Positions 51,101-64,000 of a DNA stretch of 64,000 nt are shown here, piece after piece. A program made the translations under genes and the position numbers. The notes under the pieces are model-generated. The model had not been told where the DNA came from and searched no databases. It was given only the letters and a program-made list of their open reading frames with translations. The stretch lies in assembly GCA_009741485.1 (NCBI GenBank), contig CM019215.1, positions 82,165,575 through 82,229,574 of the forward strand, in the 5' to 3' direction. Numbering within the stretch: position 1 is the stretch's first letter; each line of letters begins with the position of its first letter. The DNA comes from Malurus cyaneus samueli (Eukaryota > Chordata > Aves > Passeriformes > Maluridae).

Positions 51101-54002
51101 AAGTGGTGTTATTTATTTAAAAAAGAAGAATAAACACTATTTTGAAGGTGCCATTGCGCCCATTTTTAAGCTCTTGAGAGAATACTTAAGCTTTTCTGTT
51201 TAGTGGTGAACGTAATTGATTCACCTTCTCATTGCGCAGAACATAACTCAATTATGGTAGGAGCAAACATCGTCTCTAGAGATGCAAGCTTGAGTGGATA
51301 TTTGAGATCCTGGCCTCCATCCAACAAATGATGCCATTACTTCTCTTTCTTCTGGTGCTTAAAATTTTCTACCAGAGTTCCTCTGTGGAAATTAATACAA
51401 ACAGAGGGGAGGGTGAACTGGAGTTGTGTCTACTCAGTTTTAGCTACCTGGATAAGATACTGCTTTCAGTTTAAAAAGCAAGATGTAAACTTGTTTTTAT
51501 TTGTGCTCTTTCAGTATGCTTACTTCTGTTGGATAAGCAGAGAGGTATTTCTTTCCATGGTGGCTATTTTGTGTTTAGTTTCTACTTTGTTTTTCAGTAT
51601 GAACTCTGTTTTAAGACCTTTTTTCTAAATTACTCACAGTCTAAATATATTTGACATATTTACCAGAATGGGTTTGTTGCAAGAGTCCAGTAATGAACAT
51701 GTTATCGCTCTTGTCTCAGCACCTCAGCAGCAGGTCTGTGAAGATTTTGGTGTTTTGTTGTTGTTAATTCCTAGTAGGAACCAAGTCTGAGATTCTTGAC
51801 TTGAGAATACAGTGTTGAGCCTTGTTTCAGAAAGCCTTGTGAATCTTTCAAGCAGAGTAGTTACTGTCCTTTACCACAGAACTTCTCTTATGGCTTTCAG
51901 TCCATTTTATCTGCTCAAACCAGCAGGGTGGCAGAAGCATAACACAAAGAAAACCCAGCATGCAACAGACATTTTTCTTTTTTTGCATGAAAAACTCAAA
52001 GAAGAGATGATGATATAACCTAGGTGAGTAGGGATCTCTGGGTCTCAGCTGATCTCCCAACTCAGAGCAGGTCAGATCTGGTTAGGTAAGGTTTCTCAAG
52101 ATTTTACCTGGTGAAGTTTGGAATTATTTCCATGTAACTGGGACAGTTGAGCTTCGTCCTGCTGATCACAAGCCTTGACCCTGGTGGTATTGTCCACTTA
52201 CTCAGTTGGTATCACTGAGGATGCTATGGTAGACCAATCAAAAGTGTTGCAAAAACAGCAGTGAAAAACATCCGCTGCTTTTCCTTTGCCTGTACACGTG
52301 CCTACTTGTGGCCCTTGAATACGGTCAGGTTGATTGAGCGCAGTCTAAGCTCGTCCCAGTAACATCCTTGTCCTTTAGGTGCCCAGAAATGGTTTCCAAG
52401 AGGATTGGCTCTCTTGTGATTTTTGGGTGCGCTGACACACCCCGGATCTTGTTTCTTACAGAGGGACATGCTATTTGCAATCCAAAGAGCCTGATGGGGC
52501 CAATGACCTCCAGAGCTCTGCTCCAGCCACTCTGTGGTCTTAATCCAGTGGGATTGCCGGTGAACCTGGGACTGGCTATTTGCAGTTTAGGCTGCTGGCA
52601 CCTAGAACTTCTGAAAATCTGTCCTTTCTAGTCTACAGCTCTGAGCATAATTTCAGGTTTGGTTCCTTACGGACACACTTTTTAGGCTCAGTTTTTCCTC
52701 TGAGAAATTACTTCAGAGCAGTGGAAGGCTTGTATTGAGCATCTAATTTTAATAGTGTTTTTGTTCACTGAGGAGATAAACCTTGTATGGATTTACTAGG
52801 GAGCCATGGCTCTCTCATAAAACTTTTGGAGCTGAATTATTGCTAATTAGCAGTTTGTTTTGAACCTGCAATAAAACGTAGAGAGTGTACTTGATTAAAG
52901 ATCTTTTGTATATATATATTGCTGCAAATGCTAGCTTCTGCTAGATAGGATTACAAAATGGAAATGATACCTGTTTTTCAGGAGATTTTAGTAAGACCTA
53001 TAGCTGCCTATCATTTGGCTCTGTTTCTTCATGGGAGGAACCAAAATACAGACAATTGTCTCCTGAAGCTGTGAATGTTCTCTGGCATAAAGTTGCTAAG
53101 GAAGAGAGTTCTTTGATACTGGAATTTTTGGTGGAAAGAAAAGTTTGGCTAGGAAAGTTTGACATCTACTTAAAATATGTTTTTAGTGTTAAAATGAAAT
53201 AATTGTCTGTTATTGATGTAATTGTTATAGCCATCTATTGAAAAGTATAAGCACGGGAAAGGGAAATGGAATTGTTACTTCTATGCCTGAGCTGAAACTT
53301 TTGAGATGGAGAAATTAGCCTTGACTAAGTGTACTGTGATTATTCAGGATTTGCTTAAACTTGTGTTTGTATTTCTGGCTGTTAGGAAAAATTGGTTCTC
53401 TTTTGTGAATATACTTCTGACTTCAGGGGTCAAACTTTTGAGCTGAGCATGAGTAACTTGAACAGTGCTTGTTTAGTCTATTTGTGCTGCTACAGTTGAG
53501 ATTGTAATTAACATGTTCAATCCAATGTGCCCTTCTGGAAAAGTATGTGTTGCTGTTCTGCGCGAGTCCAAACAAGTATTTGTATTCAGCTAATTGCACT
53601 CCTTCAGCCAATGTGCAGTCTTTAAAAATTAGAGACTTAAATATACTTACCACAGTAAATTAAGCAGCACAGTTAGTCTCCTCATTTGGAACAGAATATG
53701 TTTAGAAATAAGGTTTATAAATGTTTTACACATGTTTCTGTAATAGAGGGAAGGGTAAAGTATTTACTGACGTTATTTGAGTTTATTATTTGAATTTCTT
53801 ACTATCTGGGTGGGAAGTTACTCAGGGATGTAGTAGAATAGCTTCTGGAGTCCTGTTATTTCTGTTGTCCTCTGAAGATGGGACAGGAATCTTCCAAGTG
53901 TGGGATAGATGCTGCTTTTTCTATTTCCCAAGCAGTATATCAGTGTTGTTGTCTTGCTCTCCTCTGCAGACGCTAACGGTGTGCAAGTAAGGAAGAAACT
54001 GG

Positions 54003-54056
54003 GAGCTTGCACCAGTCTGACTAGGGGACTGACAGCTCACACCTGCCTGACTAGGG
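54003..54056 (+). repeat. Two-copy imperfect tandem duplication, period 30
   Basis: A 24-base block ending CTGACTAGGG at 54003-54026 recurs at 54033-54056 with about six differences, both ending CTGACTAGGG. Intronic. Confidence 0.7.
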
Positions 54057-55951
54057 TTTTCTGGTATTGTTGTTAATGTAAACAAGGTCGTTCTTAAAAA
54101 GCTACGTGTTAGTTTAGAAGATAGCGTCAGCTTGTTGTAAAATCTGTTGGCAGTGTGGGATAATAGTTTTCTCAATCTGAGTCCTAATGTGGGTAAATTT
54201 GTTAGTGGTTGTAAAATAAAATGGAGGATGGGGCAGGATTTGTGTGAGTGTGTTCAAGTCTCTCATTTAGGAAAGTCTAAATCAGCACTGCTCTAGGATG
54301 TGTGGGGAGTAAAGGAATCTGGATTTCTCATCTGAGTAAGATGTAGAAAGTTAATAGTTTGAACTTTTTAAAAATTTGAGATTAGGCTTCAATGCAGAGA
54401 AACTCGACACTTCCCCCAGCAGAAAAAAAATGTAAATGCAAACATAGACACCTTCATTTCTGTTGGTTATGTACTTTGTGAGTTCGTATGATTGTTTCTG
54501 ATGTTAAACATGTATGGGTGCTCTTCCTCTTCACAAAGCCTGTGCCTCTTCCCTTACTAGCAGTAGACTACAATGATTTAAATATTTTTCTGCTGCTTAT
54601 TCCCTGACCAGCTACACCTAATGCATCTTAGATGAAGCTTGGATAAAGGTATGCTCAATTAATAGATTACTGGGTGCTTAAATTGTGAGTTGTGGTCCAA
54701 GCCTTAATTCTGGTGCTTGGGTTTTCACCTGTAATTTCTTACATATAGTACTTTTGAGTTCTGTCTTGAGCATTTTTGTGCTGTCTATTCTGTGTGTGAT
54801 AGGGTTAGATTAATGCTAGATTGTAGTGCTGATGGTAACAAACAGTTATTGTATTCTGCTCTCCAGAATGAATGCCTGCTGTGTTCTGTAATTACTCTGG
54901 GGTAAAGGAGGACACTTGAGTTCTCAAAGTGAGCCATTTTCTGCTGTTTTCCTGGGTAACAGTCATCGGGGCTGTAGAGAGCGCTTGTCCTGTCACTTCA
55001 TGGAGAAGAGTATGATACTGGTGTGTTCCAGTCTACTCTTCCCACTTCGTCTGGCAGAGTCCTTCATGTAATGGGACCTCATGCAAGTTTCTGTTTTGCT
55101 GGTTTGGAGGAGGTGTGTGAGGTGAAAAATAGAGTGTAACATTGCCAATAAGGAAGCTGTATTTTAAATTCTTCTGTGGCTGGGACTATGTATTTCTGTC
55201 CAAATGATTCTGTCGCTGTGCCCTGATGTATGGTTTCATCTGGAAAAGTTCTGTTTTAGGACCGTCAAGCATCCAGATTTTGGACTCCCAGTCTCTCAGT
55301 GGATTTTGCTAGTCACGTTTTTTCTTAGTAACTTTGCAACATCGTGATGGATCTGTTCTCCCAGAAACAGTCAGGGTGTTAAGTCTATAGATGCCTTTGG
55401 TACCTTAAATCTTGGGCATTCATTTGGGTAGTACTTGGAGCTGCAAGAAAGCATGTGATGTGGGGGAAGGGGGGAACGGCTCTTGATGGCATTCACAACG
55501 GCTGAATAATAGCTGGGAATTTGGGTTTCTCTATTCCAGTGCTGTGGTTTACTTGAGTTGTTACTCTGGGTGAGAACTAGTGGGCATCCATATGGCATGA
55601 CGGATACCTTACACAGACCACAATGAATATTTCATCATGCCTCCCAAAAGATCATGTGTAGTCTACTAAGCATTTTTTTACAGCCAGTAGCTCAGCTTCC
55701 TGAGAATATGAGTATTTGTCTCTGAGGGAGAGGGGACGCTGCAGCTGAGAAAGTGATGGAGTCTAATTCTTGCTCACCAACCTGGGTGGTGAAAAACAAG
55801 CTGTAGATGTGATTATGAAATGATGTTTAGTTACTGGGGTTATCTAATTGCACTTTTTAGGGTTTTGATGGTAATTATTTTGAGACTTTGGCAACCTAGC
55901 AGTGAACTTGGGGCTAAAAGGGATGTCTTATGATGGAGGGCTGAATGGGAA

Positions 55952-55964
55952 TTTTTTTTTTTTG

Positions 55965-56012
<48 letters not shown>

Positions 56013-56036
56013 GTTTTTTTTTTTTTTTTTTTTTTT
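55952..56036 (+). repeat. Poly(T) tract, about 85 bases with interruptions
   Basis: T run broken by GTTAC near 55964-55968 and by GG at 56012-56013. In PHLPP1 intron 1. Confidence 0.95.
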
Positions 56037-59000
56037 CTCCTCATCCTGAAATGTTCCTGGCAGTAATATCTTCCTTCCCAGACTGCTTTGTGACAGGATG
56101 AGAACACTTGGAGTGTACTCACTGGCTGTCGTCTCTAATTACAGCAGCAGTGAGGTGCTGATTAGTTACCCTGAGAAGTTATTGACAATAGGGTTGGAAA
56201 TCCTTTTTCTTGAGAAATGGATGAGATTTTAACAAAAAAGGATTAAAAGAGCTTCTGGTGTTCACTACTGTGTTTTCTTCTTCCTTCCTTCTCTATCAGG
56301 GAAAGACAAAGTTTTACAAGGACAGTGGCTAATTTTTCAGACATGATTTCCTGCTTTTTCCAGACATGCAAGCACAGGGAAGCATCATTGCTCTTATGAG
56401 GGTGCTGACAGGGGCAGTCCTGTAAAGTGTTCTCCATGTCACTGAGTGCTGAGCTGTGATGGAGGCATTGGGGGACAGTTCTGTGCAAGGTCTATTCCCT
56501 TTCCATGGACTGGCACTGTGGAGTTGTATGAAGTCCCTCCTGAGAGGAGGCGAGGGTGTTATATTGGGGCAGTTCTGATCCCTCCTGTAGAGATTGTGCT
56601 GCAGGGCTTTTTGTGATCAGTGTTAGAGCCAGCTGAGGTGTCCAGAGTGGTGTATATGAGCTGCAGTTGCTGTGTCTAAAGATGCTTCTGCTTTTATTTT
56701 AGGTAGTCAAAGGCTGGCCCTCCCTTTAAGGTGTATGATTCATACCTACTTTTTTCTGTTTTGATTGATTTCTTCCTGTAAGTTAAAAAAAGAAATGGAG
56801 AAGGCTTTTTAATAAAACACGGACCATGATGTCTGGATTTACATCCTCTGCAGCAAATACCTAAGGCAGCAAAGAAAAAGAAAATGGGGTCTTGGAAGCA
56901 ATTAGAGGACTAAATTTTTTCCATTTTATGGCTTGTATAGTACAGTCAAAATGAGCAGAGATCCTGCATTTGTTTGCATTATGAGACAGCTTTCCTCTGT
57001 AAGAGAGAGCAATGCAGTTGCTGGTAAGATGGCCAAACTGTATGAGTTTATATTCTCCATACAGAGTATCTGCTTTATTCTGGATTATTTTTAGAAAACC
57101 TCAAGAAAAATCTTTAAACTTCTTTCAGGAAAGACAAAAGCATTTAAATTATCTTCTGGTGGAAGAGGTAGGGCTGTATGTATATATGGTGAGGGAACGA
57201 GTGTTAACAGCTTTAGCACTTTGGTATTCTGGTGAAATAAAATTTTGCAAGACGGTGTGTATTTTACTCTTTCAGTGAAAAAATCAAACTTCTGTATCAC
57301 TTTCCAAGCTACTGAAAATTTTACTTTACACATTATTGGAGGAAATGTAGTTTGAAAACTGTATTCTTGGAACATAGCAGCTGTGTCAAATATTGAGCTC
57401 CTGACCCTGCTGAGATGTGACGAGGTCTGGGGTTGCATATGGGATACAAAAAATGCTATTTTTGTATAGTATGCGAATGAAAGCAAGGATATAATTTTCC
57501 TTAATTATTTTTTTAGTTTTTCAAAGGCAATTTTGGGGGTTACAAGTTTGACTAGCTGGCAAAAAGGAGTGAGAAACCATCTTGATATTGCCTCTAAATT
57601 TGAGGTATTTTAGATACCCATTTTAGTTCTCTGACTGTGTTCTATTGCTGGACTCTTTGGCAGGTTGTAAATCTTAATTTCTCAAATCCCTTTATTCCCA
57701 TCTTTACTTGAGTGTTCAGCAAAAGCTTTGCAGTATAACTTCCTTGGATGACATGTCTCCAATGCTGTATTTGGCCCATATTGGATTCTCATTAACTTTC
57801 ATGCATATTTTAGGTTTAGGAAATGACTTATGCTTCATGAAGGCTTCAGATGGGGTGCCAGTGATAAACTCTTTCTCATGCTTCAGCACTTGGGCTTTGT
57901 GTAGACTAAGGGATGTTTCATCCTAAAACAAGAGGAGTTGCTTCGTGATTTCTGGCCGAATGCTTAATGCAGTCTTACAAAATGAGTGAGCTTGATACAT
58001 GTTTATTGTGGAAGAAGGTTTCTTGGTATTTATTATTAAAGACTGGAATTTAAGTGTAGTTTTCTTTACTGCAGAAAAGGAAAGTCACTTGCGGGCTTCA
58101 GATGAATGATGTTTTTAACAAGGTTTTTTCCTAAGCTAGGCTGTTTCAGGCCATTGTTGGGTTTTCATTGCTGTTGTTTCAAACTCAGACCCTTCATTTA
58201 TAGCTGAAGAATCCGTTGTACAGATTTTTTGACTGTGTAAGGGTTTGAGATTTGGAAGAAGAAGAATTGTCTTGCTGTCTCAAATCTTTCAAGCAAATTG
58301 AAAAATTCAGGTGTAGAGCAATTGATACCAGCCCTCTGTAATACAGGTGGGCCTGATGAACATACAGTATGGGGACTTTGGTGTTGTTTATAGTGTAGTA
58401 CTCAGAAGAACTTCCAGAAGTAATTTTCTTTGTACACAAACCTGGAAAAGTACTAATGTCTTAACCAGAGTGAGAGTTGATTACATTTCAGAATGTAACT
58501 GCACTCTCCCTGATAGACAAAATGAATAGATTGTATGTTTCTGGTCTTGTTAAATGACTTTGTGGTTTCTCTCAGACTAAATTAAAAAATAGAATAGGAT
58601 TGCTTTGAGAAATTTAAGTCATGAAATCATGAAAAAGAGAAGGAATGTAGGGAAAAATAACTCCTTTCAGCTTCTCTGGAGCTCTTCCGTGTGAAAGAAT
58701 GGTATTCCATGTCCCTGGGAATTCTTACTAGTGTGTGCTCTTGCTAAGTTAGCAGGCTACAGAATAATGGGGAATTCTTGTAATTGGTACCTTTCCTATT
58801 TATGCTTACAAAGACTGGTCACAGGTTTTTAAATTTAATTGCAAACCCACGTCTTAATGTTCTTAAAGAACTCGCTAGTACCACGAGCTGCTGGAATACT
58901 GGTTTCTCTTGTACAAGATGAAGTTTTGCCAACAATGATGTCTTGACTGCTATGCAGAGTCTTTAAGATTGTATTTTATGAGGAGGGTGAGAGAAACTTG

Positions 59001-60480
59001 GATAGATCTCAGCAAAATCTTTAGCAGGGAGTGGAGAAAATCTGAGAGAAGTCCTCCCAATTTGCTCTCTCTTGTTAGATCTAAGACCAGTTTTCCTTCC
59101 ATATCAAATAGTTGCTTCAGTTTCTGTTACGACACAATAGGAAGACCAGATATTGCTGAACTTGCCAATCTAACTAAACCATTATTGGTCAAAATCTTAA
59201 GCTGTCTCTTAGTTCATTTTCTGTTACTACTTAGGTCACTTACTGGGGAGAAGCTGATACTGAGAATGAAAAAACTTTAGTGAGCTGACCAGGATTGGAA
59301 AGTTGAAAGAATATTTTTTTTTTTCAGGCCTGAAGTGTTGGGGCTTAAAAAGATGCTTGTGTTTGATACTCCTCTTTCACTTTGCAATTATATTTCACTT
59401 ACTGACAGAAGAGATGATGAAAATGTGCCCGAGCTTGCTTGTTGTTCTAATCAAACTACGCTTTTGTCCAAAAAAATACATTAATATGTTTTCATTTCTG
59501 AAACTTTGAACTACTTTAGTAAGGCAGAGGAGCATTGTGGAGGTAGAAGATTGTGGTGTTTGCTAGTCCTCTTCCAGTTGTACATGGAATTTTACAGACA
59601 TGTCTAAAGATGGTTTCTTTTCATTTAAGCCATAGAGTTCATATATAGGCCTTGGGCAGCTGAGATTCTCTTTCCTCATTTCATGGGGTTTTGTTTCCTT
59701 TTTGTTTTTTCTTGCATGTCTCTTCACTCTCTATTCAGCTCAGCCTCCTTTTGCTGAGACTCAGTGGTACAGGTTGCCAAAGAATTGCTCAAAGCTGGTG
59801 ACAAGAGGCAAGAGAGACCATTTCTTGCTTTGAATTATTCAGTGGGCCTCTAGATGAAATTTCTAATATTAACTTTTAATAGAGTCTTCTATTCCCTGGT
59901 AATCCATCTGGATTGCTTGATTGCTAGACAATTTTTTTTTTCATGGAAGTCGTGAAATCAGTTAGTAGGAAACCTTGTGCATCCCTTTTTAAAAGGCTTT
60001 GGTTTGAATGTCACCTGCTTGCTCTTAAAGGTAAGGTAGTGCATAGACTTTTGCAAACTGGCCACTAGTATGTGTTAAGCACACTTGGAATGGTTACCAG
60101 ACTTTTAAAGGTATGATGAATGAAATTACTACTGTTTGTATTTACTGACCAGAGGGAGTCTTCTCTTCATTGACCTACACCCCTCCTAGGGCAGTTTTCA
60201 TCAGGCATCCTGGAGTAGCAAAGATTCAATGACTTGTGCAGAAATTCTTCTTAGTGAGCAGCAGGTTGATCACCCCCGCTGACTCTGTTTAGGGCTGGGT
60301 TGGCTTTTTGGCAAATAGGAGTAGACATGTTTGTGTGTCTGTTCGTGTGTGTGTTTGCACTCTTGAGTTGAGAGATGTATCATCATGGGCAATGCTGAGG
60401 GGAAGAAGTAAACTCTTCCTTTATGATGCCATCAGCCCTCTGGGAAGTTGTTTCTAGTATGTCCATTATGTCTTGTAGAA

Positions 60481-60513
60481 TAACTTTTAATTAAACTTTT
60501 AATAACTTTTAAT
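60481..60513 (+). repeat. Three-copy AACTTTTAAT short tandem repeat
   Basis: AACTTTTAAT occurs three times in 33 bases, separated by one or two bases. Intronic low-complexity sequence. Confidence 0.7.
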
Positions 60514-63500
60514 ATACCATATATAAAGGCAAATCAGTATCGGAGCATTGCTGATAACTTTGTGTTACTTGCTTATTACCACATACAGTTTGACTTTATC
60601 TGTTGTAAATGATAAACTTCTGTTAGAGAAGTAGTGGTAGTCTCAAGTCAAGCTCTGTTCTGTAAGACGATCGATGTTTTTTAGTGCAAGGGTGCTGTAC
60701 TGGTAGCAGATGGGGAAAACAAAGGTTGACAGTCATAGCTGGAAGACAAGGATAACTTCTGGTGTTTCTCTCATAGCAGCTGGGACTCTAGAAAGTAGGA
60801 ACACTGCAATGAAGGGTATGGAATGAAACAGACAGAAAAGATGAAAGAGAAAATATGCCTAAGCATACAAATTGCTGACAGTTGCCACCTCTTTTTTTTC
60901 CTCTGTTTTTTTTTTCTTTTCCTCTATTCATACTAAATGTACACAATTTCCATAGCACAGGAGCAACACAGGCTGTGAAAGCAACTGTTACTATTTCAAG
61001 GCAGTATTTATTAAAACTGCTTGAATTTATTTTGTTATTTGTCTTACCTAAGTTGCAATATTTTTCTTGATGAGTAAATTAGATAAAGGCTTTCTTTTCT
61101 TGTTCTGGAGAGAGTGAAAGTAAATGTTACTTACATTCAATTCTGTCCCCTCAAGAGGCAAGTAGTCCAGTGTGCAGTGCTTTAAATACCGTATATGATA
61201 TCCCCTCTAAATACTCCAGTAGCTTGCTAGCAGAACAATCTGATGCAGATGAGAAAATTCTGCCATGGAGACCGCAGTTTAAAATGGACCAGCCAAAGTC
61301 TGCTGCTGAAGGAAATCTTTCTATTTCTGTCAGCAGAGACTTTGCACTGTGTCAGGGTATCTTATAAAGCCTGAGCTACATCAAAGCTCTAAATCAGTTG
61401 GTAAAAGCTCTAGTGCTACATCAATACTGCAGAGCCTTGTCAACTGAGTGATATGCAAAGCAATTGCCATCTTAATGTGTGCAGGAGTATCATCTTCAAA
61501 GACTTGAAAGCATTTTTTCAATAACAGTGTATTTTACATTTTTATAAAGAAAATTTCATTTTAAATGTGTGGTGTTGCCCAGAACTAGGCTTTGCTGCAT
61601 TGTTTTCCAGTTACCTGTTTCTCTATGGCAAATGAATTATAGAGATGCAAGGACTGCAGAAACAGACTTGGATGAAAATGGTCACCACAAAGAAACCGTG
61701 GCAGTTGTTGAGTCCTGAAATGCCCAAGTTTGATCCAATTATTACGTAAGTTGTACTAAAAATACCACTGTAGCAGTCAACACTTGGAAAACTGAAAGGG
61801 AAGGATTTTTTTGTTTTTGTGGAGACATGTGCGTTGGTGATTGTCCACCTTTTACACGCAGCATAGAAGACTTTCTGTACACAAATCAGGCTTGTAATCA
61901 CAAGGAAACAGTTTGTTGAGTTTCTGCTTTAGTTGTGATAGAAGTTAGAGACGCAGTGACTACAGGCAAGAGAGTGTCTTTGTAGTTAGCTTCATAGGAA
62001 CAAAGTGGCTTATATCCTTATTTTTTTATCATGGCTCTGAGTTACTTAAACAGCAGGTTTTTTGCTGTTATTTGTTTCTTGGTTTCTAGATCTTTCTTTT
62101 AATTAGTTGTAATTTGGCCTATCAAGATAATCATTTCTGAAGACAGTGGGAGTAGTAAAACTTCACTGTGTGAAGGAAGGAGCTGAGCGATGAGAGATGA
62201 TGTGATCCTGCTTCTACCACTGACTCACTGTGGCCTGGGGCAAGGCTGTCTCTCTTAACTGTCTGCAGAATGATGAAGATGATGCTTGTCTTGTGGCGGT
62301 AATTGGTAGCGTGTGAGACAGTTAATGTGATATTGGGGAAACAAAGTGTTCTGTGCATCTAAGGAGTAAGGCAGAGGCTGCTAAATAGAAGAGAATTTTG
62401 TCTCATTTCCAGAGAAAGACCTCCCCTGTGTTGAGGTTAGTGCTTTACCCAAGCAAACTCCCTTTTTCAGACGTGAATGTTTTTTTACAGAGTGGAAGAT
62501 TTTTCCAGCCTTTCTTTTTTAACCTCTACCTTGTATACTCACGTTAAATTCTAGCTGACAATTTAAAAAACTTTGAAGGCCTAACGGGTGCAGCCTCAAC
62601 AATTTAGCTATTACTTGATGCAGCATGGGATATTTTTGATATGACAGCAATATTTTCAAGTCCATTAGCTTCTGTTGATACTTAGCAGAGCTTATGAGCA
62701 AGTTCAAGCTCATGAGCTCTCATTGAGTACTGTAAGATGGTTGTATAACAGGAGATGACAGCTGTAATGCTTGTGAAAGGAAGGAACCATATGCTGCTTG
62801 TGAGGCCTGCTGAGAAGAACTCTACTATTTCTTCATGTCCTCTTGACATCTGGGTAGTAGGAAACTCTTTCCTTGTTGTTACTCTTAGTATTGACAGACT
62901 TCATCTAGAATATCTTTTGAGCGGGTGCTGCTTTGACAATTTTCATGATAATGCTCTGACTGGAAATTGAAATTAATGTTTTCAAAACATTTTTTTGGGG
63001 AAGCAAGTAACTCATGACAGACAGTTGTCCACACCAGCTTCATAATATCTTCCTAACGTGAGTTCAGCTTCCAGATCTTAAAAAAAAAAATCAGTAAATT
63101 TTTGCCAGGGTCTCTTAGCAAATTCAGGAAGTTGTGCATTTTGGGTAAAAGTACTGTTTTCTGAGAAATGGGATCTGTACTTCCCTCTGCTCTGAATTTC
63201 TTAGAGTGCATTTGGAGCGTGACTGAGGTTAGAGAGTGCAAAAACAGTAACTACAAAGTAGATTCACTTTGACAATTAATCTGTTACTTGTGTTATATAC
63301 AAAGATCCTGGTTGTGTTCTTCACAGAAGTGTGGAGGCATTCAGAGGAGTGGTGGTCTTGAAACAAGTTAGCTGTTTGGGACAGGCATGTGTTTTGTGTA
63401 TACACCTGTGCCTTGTTTGGGGTTTTTTCCGGTGGCTGTAAATTTGCTGCTTTTATTTGGCTATTTCCGAAATACTGTGTTCCTGAACTATGATGAGGAT

Positions 63501-63668
63501 TCCTAGGTGTTGCAAAGTGAAGTAAGTACGCAGAAACAGTTGAAGCAGATGGCTTAGATGAGAGCTGTTGAGAACAAAGGAGACATCAGCAATGTGGTGA
63601 CAGCATGTTGGAGAAGAGTAGTGAAATATCTTTAATCGTACCTTGCTGGCACGTGGCTTTTTCCTTTC

Positions 63669-63692
63669 TTTTTTTTTTTTTTTTTTTTTTTT

Positions 63693-63740
<48 letters not shown>
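63669..63740 (+). repeat. Poly(T) tract, about 72 bases
   Basis: T run interrupted only by GG at 63693-63694. The GG interruption resembles that at 56012, hinting at a similar origin or a shared sequencing artefact. Confidence 0.95.
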
Positions 63741-63743
<3 letters not shown>

Positions 63744-64000
63744 GAGATCAAAGGATTCTGAGCTGGTGTGCAATGACTCACTGGAAGTCACTTAATTCTC
63801 TGGGATGCTGCATGTAGAAAGTCCATTCTTCTAAACTCTGTTGACCTTCCTTTCAAAGTCATGGCCGTTTTTTAGAATGGCCTATTCATGTGAAGAAAAT
63901 CAATGATGTTTATTCCCCGTGGCAAAGAGTGTTGTTTGGTAGATTCACAAAATGCGGTGCAAAGGTATTAGACTCCCCTTGAGCTGTTTGTGGGGTTTTT

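Larger units (their letters stand above)
24339..64000 (+). other. PHLPP1: PHLPP1 intron 1, 5' part (at least 39.7 kb)
   Basis: The stretch from the donor to the window end has no recognisable PHLPP1 exon. In particular nothing resembling the exon 2 peptide (MYNVRKGKMQLPVNRW in mammals) was seen. Open frames here are short and match nothing I recognise apart from CR1 fragments. The DNA is T-rich on the + strand, with many T-tracts of 10 or more. A long first intron is normal for this gene in vertebrates. Small unannotated RNAs or enhancers cannot be excluded by eye. Confidence 0.8.

Noticed and set aside
52374..52450. Stretch resembling antisense CR1 RT-region sequence (AAATGGTTTCCAAGAGGATT...)
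   Set aside because: The resemblance is limited to a few dozen bases from memory and no CR1 peptide block was found; a repeat-library search is needed.

Overview
The window looks like a piece of a bird draft genome. Three CR1 LINE fragments, a low overall repeat load, sparse coding sequence and one sharp GC-rich promoter island in AT-rich DNA all point that way. CR1 is also found in turtles and crocodilians, and the species cannot be fixed from sequence alone. A 20-base run of N at 4895-4914 marks an assembly gap.

Only one gene is recognised. Positions 23049-24338 (+) hold the large first coding exon of PHLPP1, the PH-domain leucine-rich-repeat protein phosphatase that dephosphorylates AKT and PKC. 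The peptide blocks match mammalian PHLPP1 from the initiator methionine to the residues just before the PH domain. The exon ends at a strong GT donor (24339), and everything from there to 64000 is the 5' part of intron 1; exon 2 was not found. As given, the exon is not one open frame: about twelve reading-frame changes interrupt it. Eight are the -1 type, and at least six of those fall where restoring one G or C to a short run would rejoin the conserved peptide. This fits consensus sequencing errors in very GC-rich DNA better than real gene decay.

Layout: 1-22459 is intergenic DNA without a recognisable gene. It contains long A-tracts, the gap, a short CR1 tail at 11720-11819 and a well-bounded solo LTR at 16757-17633 (TGTC...GACA ends, 5-bp CTGTA target duplication, internal poly(A) signal). 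Positions 22460-24610 form the CpG island with the PHLPP1 promoter (ZNF143-type, GC-box, CRE-like and NRF1-like sites), a 23-codon upstream ORF and exon 1. Positions 24339-64000 are intron 1, with two larger CR1 fragments (32821-33552 on -, 36390-37158 on +), a strong G-quadruplex motif at 39005-39028 and several long T-tracts.

The most interesting large-scale signal is a strand-composition switch at the CpG island. Long homopolymer tracts are almost all A upstream and almost all T downstream. This is the pattern expected for a divergent promoter and/or a replication origin at the PHLPP1 promoter. No undescribed protein system, RNA gene or CRISPR array was found.
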